NCBI RefSeq assembly: GCF_000004195.4
Contig: NC_030678.2
Coordinates: forward strand, 94,384,904 to 94,448,903
From: Xenopus tropicalis
Taxonomy: Eukaryota > Chordata > Amphibia > Anura > Pipidae
Length of the DNA: 64,000 bases
Direction of reading: 5' to 3'
The translations under genes were made by a program, and so were the position numbers. Positions 62,601-64,000 of the stretch are shown one piece after another (position 1 is the stretch's first letter; each line of letters opens with the position of its first letter). A model generated the notes under the pieces. The model was not told the origin of the DNA and searched no databases. It saw nothing but the letters and a program-made list of their open reading frames with translations.

Positions 62601-63239
62601 TCCCAAACTACTAGGTTGAACAGTTAGGACTCTTTTTTTAGCAGACAACTGACAACTAAGCCTAATTAAACATAAACTGAGTCAGTTTAGAGTGGACCGA
62701 GGTCATGTGGACATTGGTGTTTTATAAATAAAAATATATAGATTTGCAAATGAGTTTTCCTTGCAAGAACACAAATTATTTAAGAATGCAAATTAGATAT
62801 TTGGAAACTGAAGTGACTGATCTATATTAGACAAGGACAGTTTATCCTTGTGCAGTTATGAATAACCAAACAAATAGTAGAGGGCTGCTAAATTTGAGCA
62901 CTATGTGATTCATGTGTTAGGGATTTCAAGCTAAACCCTTTAGTCTTTTGCCGTATGATAGGAAATACGATGAGGAAAGACTGCCCTTTAAAGAGAATTT
63001 GTGTTTGTTTTTAGGTACTAGAGCTGCTGAAGCTGGCTTGGGCCAGGCGACTGATTTTTACCATTGGTGTATCCAGCACAACAGGGGAATCTGATACAGT
63101 AGTGTGGAATGAAATCCACCACAAGACTGAAATGAACTCTAACATTAGTGGACATGGCTACCCTGACCCTAATTACATGGACAATGTCGTTGCAGAGCTT
63201 GCTGCTCAAGGAGTCACTGAAGATTGCTTAAAAATGTGA
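20573..63239 (+). CDS. dtx2: Deltex E3 ubiquitin ligase 2, 9 coding exons, 592 aa
   Basis: RING E3 ubiquitin ligase of the Deltex family. It acts in Notch signalling and, through its C-terminal domain, on ADP-ribosylated targets. Coding exons: 20573-20870, 34429-35005, 37565-37623, 46661-46801, 54463-54530, 57183-57341, 60294-60455, 62076-62165, 63015-63239. All junctions keep phase. Domains: WWE1 about 28-100 ([16 protein letters not shown]), WWE2 about 118-195 ([16 protein letters not shown]), a Ser/Pro-rich linker, RING-H2 with Cys383, Cys386, Cys416, His418, His421, Cys424, Cys440 and Cys443, and the Deltex C-terminal domain to 592. His553 and His565 match, by position, residues implicated in ADP-ribose binding in human DTX2. 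I call DTX2 rather than DTX1 or DTX4 from [18 protein letters not shown] and SVRKLRKM. Human DTX2 is 622 aa as I recall. Confidence 0.96.
21071..21592. mobile_element. MITE-like element, agggcaatggcaca ends
   Basis: Starts ttagggcaatggcaca and ends tgtgccatcaccctttta, an imperfect terminal inverted repeat. Noncoding; dtx2 intron 1. Boundaries tentative. Confidence 0.45.
22015..22173. mobile_element. Palindromic MITE, aaggctgatgtcc ends
   Basis: Starts aaggctgatgtcctacaggg and ends gtgggacaccagcctta. The interior is also partly palindromic (gatatcggagatc near the centre). About 155 bp, noncoding, in dtx2 intron 1. Confidence 0.65.
22174..23904. other. dtx2 intron 1 part, no gene seen
   Basis: No exon or RNA gene recognised. 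A lone T2-type end (tcccctttaac) lies near 23660. Open frames at 22318-22545 and 22962-23165 have no recognised product. Confidence 0.4.
23905..24144. mobile_element. MITE-like element, gggctagtgccacac ends
   Basis: Starts gggctagtgccacacggggc then tgattctcggcctg, and ends gtctgagaatcagcccaatg then ttgcactag, an imperfect inverted repeat. It directly abuts the palindrome at 24149. Confidence 0.5.
24149..24610. mobile_element. 462-bp CpG-rich palindromic MITE
   Basis: Ends aggggctgatttacttaccc and ggttagtaaatcagcccct. Almost the whole element is one inverted repeat centred near 24385, with arms of about 225 bp. It is full of cgaaaa, gcgtaa and acgcg words, giving many CpGs in an otherwise CpG-poor AT-rich region. 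Open frames here on both strands are by-products. Confidence 0.85.
24611..26428. other. dtx2 intron 1 part, no gene seen
   Basis: Contains poly(T) at 25660-25682 and a short (AT)n at 25737-25752. No exon or element ends recognised. Confidence 0.4.
26429..26838. mobile_element. T2-type palindromic MITE (ttaaaggagaaggaaaggct)
   Basis: Starts ttaaaggagaaggaaaggct and ends with its inverse, bounded by TTAA. The arms are near-complete inverted copies: caccagcccggggta occurs in both orientations, as does the actctactgcg block. Noncoding; dtx2 intron 1. Confidence 0.9.
27060..27503. mobile_element. T2-type near-perfect palindrome, 444 bp
   Basis: Starts ttaaaggaaaagtaacacta and ends tagtgttacttttcctttaa. 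Arms of about 215 bp match over nearly all their length (cttccggtcatttgaagtaa against its complement). TTAA at both borders. Confidence 0.92.
27512..27859. mobile_element. Palindromic MITE, cattgagtgcagtgcttt ends
   Basis: Starts gtcattgagtgcagtgcttt and ends aaagcactgcactcaatgac. The arms share aaggaaagcatcct and ttgagta blocks. It begins 8 bases after the preceding palindrome. The open frame at 27500-27850 arises from it. Confidence 0.82.
27860..30047. other. dtx2 intron 1 part, repeat-rich, no gene seen
   Basis: GC-rich repeat-like material at 28720-29080 (gggggggcaggaggggccat, a G run at 28922-28937, tctggccctggca). Similar sequence recurs at 30490-30720. Poly(A) at 29170-29186. No exons recognised. 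Confidence 0.4.
30048..30500. mobile_element. hAT-type element, left end only
   Basis: Terminus cagtgctgtccaacttctgt at 30056 is preceded by gcctagac. Internal ggcagcatagggcaggcaga units match the element at 54688-55516. No right terminus was found; from about 30490 the sequence changes to a different repeat. Confidence 0.7.
30903..31111. mobile_element. T2-type MITE fragment (aaaggagaaggaaaggct)
   Basis: Shares the left end and the actctactgtgcatgc block with the element at 26429-26838, but one border and much of the palindrome are lost. Confidence 0.7.
31112..32942. other. dtx2 intron 1 part, no gene seen
   Basis: No exon, RNA gene or element end recognised. A C run lies at 31331-31342. 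Confidence 0.4.
32943..33141. mobile_element. Harbinger-like palindromic MITE with TTA duplication
   Basis: Element 32946-33138 starts gggtgaagacacacggagct and ends gctccatgtgtcttcaccc. Arms share agctacttgtc in both orientations. TTA flanks both sides (32943-32945, 33139-33141), the 3-bp duplication typical of Harbinger elements. Confidence 0.82.
33142..34428. other. dtx2 intron 1 end, no gene seen
   Basis: No exon recognised before the acceptor at 34428. Open frames at 33990-34353 (minus) have no recognised product. Confidence 0.4.
34429..35005 (+). CDS. dtx2: dtx2 coding exon 2 (WWE2 and linker)
   Basis: Acceptor TTTACAAG at 34428 and donor GTAAGTG at 35006. 577 bases, residues 100-292. 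Encodes TMRSVRK, the second WWE domain and the DTX2-type linker [20 protein letters not shown]. Confidence 0.96.
35006..37564. other. dtx2 intron 2
   Basis: Contains a pyrimidine-rich tract at about 35420-35765 (source of the open frame 35297-35773) and a MITE at 36676-36847. No exon recognised. Confidence 0.5.
36676..36847. mobile_element. MITE, ggcatatttattaac ends
   Basis: Starts agggcatatttattaacatt then ggagacaaacat, and ends atgtttgtctccaattttaa then taaatacacct, a clear inverted repeat around about 110 bases. Confidence 0.75.
37565..37623 (+). CDS. dtx2: dtx2 coding exon 3 (59 bp)
   Basis: Acceptor CTTTTTTTAAG at 37564 and donor GTAATA at 37624. Encodes [20 protein letters not shown], completing Ser292 and opening Gly312. 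Too short for a long open frame; found by joining phases. QALAG matches human DTX2. Confidence 0.93.
38277..38420. mobile_element. MITE with tacaggtatggga-type ends, truncated
   Basis: Left end aagtatgggatcccttatcc, then gctccaaatta and tggccatctcctatag blocks. The right half is missing. Confidence 0.7.
38786..40355. mobile_element. 1.57-kb TIR element, ccgtatatactcgagtataa ends
   Basis: Left end ccgtatatactcgagtataa then gccga, right end tcggcttatactcgagtata then tacgg, flanked by TA on both sides. No transposase frame. The interior holds inverted arms (39520-39660 against 40020-40110) and tandem units of about 76 bp. A TA duplication would fit Tc1/mariner-type insertion, but I cannot assign the superfamily. 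Confidence 0.8.
39776..40180. repeat. Tandem units of about 76 bp inside the TIR element
   Basis: The unit begins ctctcctaccggaaaagaga then tctgcacggacaatt and ends gcctgtattcacccaccg. Starts are near 39776, 39853, 39929 and 40005, with a partial copy near 40163. An inverted copy lies at 39570-39660. Open frames 39660-39968, 39697-39891 and 39821-40063 come from it. Confidence 0.85.
41656..41988. mobile_element. MITE with tacaggtatggga-type ends, near complete
   Basis: Starts tacagttatgggatccctta and ends aggtcccatacctgtac, with the family blocks ttctctgtaataataaaaca and ccttgtacttgatcccaact inside. About 330 bp, noncoding. Confidence 0.85.
44655..45371. mobile_element. Non-autonomous hAT, 701 bp, perfect 8-bp duplication
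   Basis: Element 44663-45363 starts caggggtcctcaaacgtttt and ends gtagtttgaggatccctg. Both sides carry acctagat (44655-44662, 45364-45371). The termini resemble a hAT family spread across tetrapods. No transposase frame. Confidence 0.92.
46661..46801 (+). CDS. dtx2: dtx2 coding exon 4
   Basis: Acceptor CCAAAAG at 46660 and donor GTAGAC at 46802. Encodes [20 protein letters not shown] and then a basic [11 protein letters not shown] stretch, residues 313-358. The acceptor is purine-rich, but a long T-rich tract lies 60-150 bases upstream. Confidence 0.94.
47803..48635. mobile_element. tacaggtatggga-type MITE split by a T2-like insertion
   Basis: The two halves are 47803-47908 (tacaggtataagactgttat, ccagataagggatctttcca) and 48439-48635 (ttagttgggatcaagtacaa, gtttccggataact). 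They are parts of one element that would be contiguous without 47909-48438. Confidence 0.75.
47909..48438. mobile_element. T2-like MITE nested in another MITE
   Basis: Starts ttaaaggatacatatcattt and ends with an approximate inverse, caatatgtctcctctaaa. A C run lies at 48218-48230. The TTAA duplication is blurred on the right. Confidence 0.65.
48822..49142. mobile_element. Non-autonomous hAT, 305 bp, perfect 8-bp duplication
   Basis: Element 48830-49134 starts cagtgatccccaaccagtgg and ends ggctggggatccctg. Both sides carry ctctagtc (48822-48829, 49135-49142). Noncoding; minus-strand open frames 48739-48975 and 48819-49109 cross it. Confidence 0.92.
53593..53666. repeat. (TA)n microsatellite, about 37 copies
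   Basis: Uninterrupted TA dinucleotides over about 74 bases; likely polymorphic. Confidence 0.97.
53725..54018. mobile_element. MITE with tacaggtatggga-type ends, complete
   Basis: Starts tacaggtatgggatccctta then tccagaaaccc, and ends tagatcccatacctgta. About 293 bp with both ends intact; the clearest copy in the window. Confidence 0.9.
54463..54530 (+). CDS. dtx2: dtx2 coding exon 5 (68 bp)
   Basis: Acceptor TTTTTGTTGCAG at 54462 and donor GTACTT at 54531. Encodes [20 protein letters not shown] then EE, residues 360-381, the lead-in to the RING. Confidence 0.93.
54680..55524. mobile_element. Non-autonomous hAT, 829 bp, perfect 8-bp duplication, internal tandem repeat
   Basis: Element 54688-55516 starts cagtgctgtccaactggcgg and ends agaagttggacagcactg. 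Both sides carry gcctagac (54680-54687, 55517-55524). The interior holds ggcaggcagagtatggcaca units (55085-55335). Confidence 0.93.
55085..55335. repeat. Minisatellite ggcaggcagagtatggcaca
   Basis: Units of roughly 29-36 bases alternating gggcaggcagagtatggcac and acacaggcaga/gg. They create open frames on both strands (55001-55419 minus, 55111-55383 plus). Shared with the partial element at 30048-30500. Confidence 0.88.
55554..55673. repeat. 120-bp palindrome
   Basis: gtatatctagtataaataaa to ctagatatac, with arms caactggacttgttaagtaa and its complement around a loop near 55605-55625. Directly follows the hAT element; probably a MITE core. Confidence 0.8.
55791..56409. mobile_element. Nested T2-type MITEs
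   Basis: A partial T2 copy (ttaaaggaacagtaacatca) is followed by a palindromic arm, gagaggatttggaatttgtt. Next comes a complete T2 element 55937-56363, and then the reverse arm aacaaattccaaatcctctc. The inner element occupies the tip of the outer palindrome. Confidence 0.8.
55937..56363. mobile_element. Complete T2-type palindromic MITE (ttaaaggaacagtaacacc)
   Basis: Starts ttaaaggaacagtaacacca and ends tggtgttactgttcctttaa. gccatgggggcagcc occurs in both orientations. Same family as the half copy at 6217-6420. Confidence 0.92.
57183..57341 (+). CDS. dtx2: dtx2 coding exon 6 (RING, first part)
   Basis: Acceptor CCTTTGCAG at 57182 and donor GTACAA at 57342; 53 codons in phase 0. Carries [18 protein letters not shown] and AMYNNGNK, so six of the eight zinc ligands. 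Confidence 0.96.
57949..58227. mobile_element. MITE with tacaggtatggga-type ends
   Basis: Starts gtacaggtatctgacccctt and ends ggtcccatacctgtat, with ttctctgtaataataaaaca inside. Confidence 0.85.
58744..58950. repeat. 207-bp palindrome with hammerhead-like core on each arm
   Basis: Arms of about 100 bases run from aaaatatttcagccagcaca to its inverse, around a 7-base loop (58844-58850). The right arm reads tgc, ctgacga, a ggggtacgccccc stem-loop, gaaac, gttgca (58849-58883). That is the order CUGANGA, helix II, GAAA of a hammerhead ribozyme. The left arm carries the same core on the minus strand. Penelope-like retroelements are known to carry hammerheads; linking this copy to them is inference. 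Confidence 0.8.
59023..59327. mobile_element. MITE with tacaggtatggga-type ends, diverged
   Basis: Starts cacaggtgtgggacccgtta and ends ggtctaatacctctata, with ttattattacagagaaaaag inside. Opposite orientation to the copy at 57949. Confidence 0.8.
60294..60455 (+). CDS. dtx2: dtx2 coding exon 7 (RING end, C-terminal domain start)
   Basis: Acceptor TTATTATTAG at 60293 and donor GTGCTT at 60456; 54 codons. [20 protein letters not shown] supplies the last two zinc ligands, then the Deltex C-terminal domain begins ([15 protein letters not shown]). Confidence 0.96.
60915..61217. mobile_element. MITE with tacaggtatggga-type ends, left end decayed
   Basis: Begins tacgggtatgggagaatgct and ends ggatcccatacctatac; the inside has gttgggatcaagtgtaac. 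Confidence 0.8.
61956..62036 (-). mobile_element. Solo hAT terminus, same family as 13984-14882
   Basis: Reverse-oriented copy of the left end of that element: caggggtagggaacctatgg then gagccagatgtggctctttt on the minus strand. It is truncated inward at aatcttta. The outer flank ctttagag fits nnnTAnnn. It ends 39 bases before dtx2 exon 8. Confidence 0.85.
62076..62165 (+). CDS. dtx2: dtx2 coding exon 8
   Basis: Acceptor TTACTACAG at 62075 and donor GTAAGT at 62166; 30 codons, [20 protein letters not shown] then [10 protein letters not shown]. Highly conserved Deltex core. A hAT terminus ends only 39 bases upstream. Confidence 0.96.
62166..63014. other. dtx2 intron 8
   Basis: 849 bases, no recognisable element or exon. 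Confidence 0.5.
63015..63239 (+). CDS. dtx2: dtx2 coding exon 9 (stop)
   Basis: Acceptor GTTTTTAG at 63014; 74 codons and TGA at 63237-63239. Encodes [46 protein letters not shown] and [15 protein letters not shown]. His553 and His565 are the candidate ADP-ribose contacts. Confidence 0.96.
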   Translation, partial: VLELLKLAWARRLIFTIGVSSTTGESDTVVWNEIHHKTEMNSNISGHGYPDPNYMDNVVAELAAQGVTEDCLKM

Positions 63240-64000
63240 CCAAGTTGTTCCACTGGCTGCCTTTTGCTGTCTTTTAGGGGAGCATTCAGTTAATTGAGGC
63301 CTTAAAGTTTAACTATAGTTTTCCTATTTCAGTAGAGCAATATGTCTTTAAGAGGTTTACAAATAAGCTGAGGAAGTCTGCCTTGTTTTGTACATGACTG
63401 ACATGCTGGTTCATATCACCATCCCTGCAGGACAGGGTTTAGTCAGTATGGACTCTCCATCATGTTCATCCCTGTACACGCATGAGAGTGAAAGGATTTT
63501 TCAAGACAAGTTTCATGGCGGTCTTAACCATATGGCAAGCAAACTAGCATGTTTCCAATACATAATTAGCTAATTCTCCAATATATTGGTAAGCTGATAA
63601 GGCAGCGAATGAACCAAATCTCATATTCTTTAGTAACAACATACTGGTTATTATTAAATTGTGTAAAACCCCAAACTTATTTTTGACTCAGTCGAGACCT
63701 CTCTGTGTGCCTCTTTTTTTTTTTTTCTACAATTAAGTCTATAGGTTGGTACTATTATTTTTTTAGGGTGGTGTCATACATTGACATTTTCTTGGTACGT
63801 TTGTGAGGCATCAGAAGACCTAACATTGATTGTAGATCATGCCCAGTGTCTTTAGATTGTTCCATGTATAACTGCTGGATGGTGCAGAAGAGGTCTGCAA
63901 GGCAGTCTGCTGATGCCAAGAAGCTTTTCAGGAAACTAATTTGGCTCTTACCCAGCTTAACCCAAATACGCAGGGTTTGTGCATTTTAATGATGAAGCAT
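63240..64000 (+). other. dtx2: dtx2 3' flank, probably 3'UTR
   Basis: No splice or coding signal follows the stop. I see no canonical AATAAA before the window ends, so the 3'UTR may continue to the right. The open frame at 63388-63573 is not recognised. Confidence 0.5.

Noticed and set aside
1..64000. CRISPR arrays, operons or a new multi-gene system
   Set aside because: The window is vertebrate intron and intergenic DNA; repeats are transposon-derived or satellite, with no spacer-repeat pattern and no unknown conserved gene cluster.

Overview
Vertebrate nuclear DNA, almost certainly from a pipid frog (Xenopus type). The grounds are long introns, split genes whose proteins match vertebrate families, and a dense load of DNA transposons and MITEs. 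These include T2-type elements (TTAAAGG ends, TTAA target), a family with tacaggtatggga-type ends, and hAT and Tc1 elements. I cannot separate X. laevis from X. tropicalis by eye.

Two genes lie head to head. rad51d is on the minus strand from its ATG at 13211 to about 776. Eight coding exons (246 codons, about three quarters of the protein) are visible; the last part lies beyond the left edge. dtx2 (Deltex E3 ubiquitin ligase 2) is on the plus strand from 20573 to 63239. Its nine coding exons join in frame to 592 residues: two WWE domains, a linker, a RING-H2 and the Deltex C-terminal domain. Both models were built by hand from splice sites and phase, and every junction keeps frame.

Layout: 1-13211, rad51d exons and introns with a SPIN-like hAT remnant, MITEs, one fairly intact Tc1-like element and one decayed one. 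13212-20465, the gap between the genes, with a hAT element full of palindromic tandem units, a 23-G run, a 36-bp minisatellite and a weak candidate for a shared promoter (about 15180-15510). 20466-63239, dtx2, whose introns (up to 13.6 kb) are packed with palindromic MITEs, four hAT-type insertions with readable or partial target duplications, and several nested insertions. 63240-64000, dtx2 3' flank, probably 3'UTR.

No operon, CRISPR or prokaryotic feature is present, and I see no convincing tRNA or rRNA. The two genes have no evident joint pathway: RAD51D works in homologous recombination, and Deltex2 in Notch signalling and ubiquitination of ADP-ribosylated targets. The most notable non-genic signals are a hammerhead-ribozyme-like core carried on both arms of a 207-bp palindrome in dtx2 intron 6, a SPIN-like element of a family known for horizontal transfer, and hAT target duplications sharing a CTAG core.
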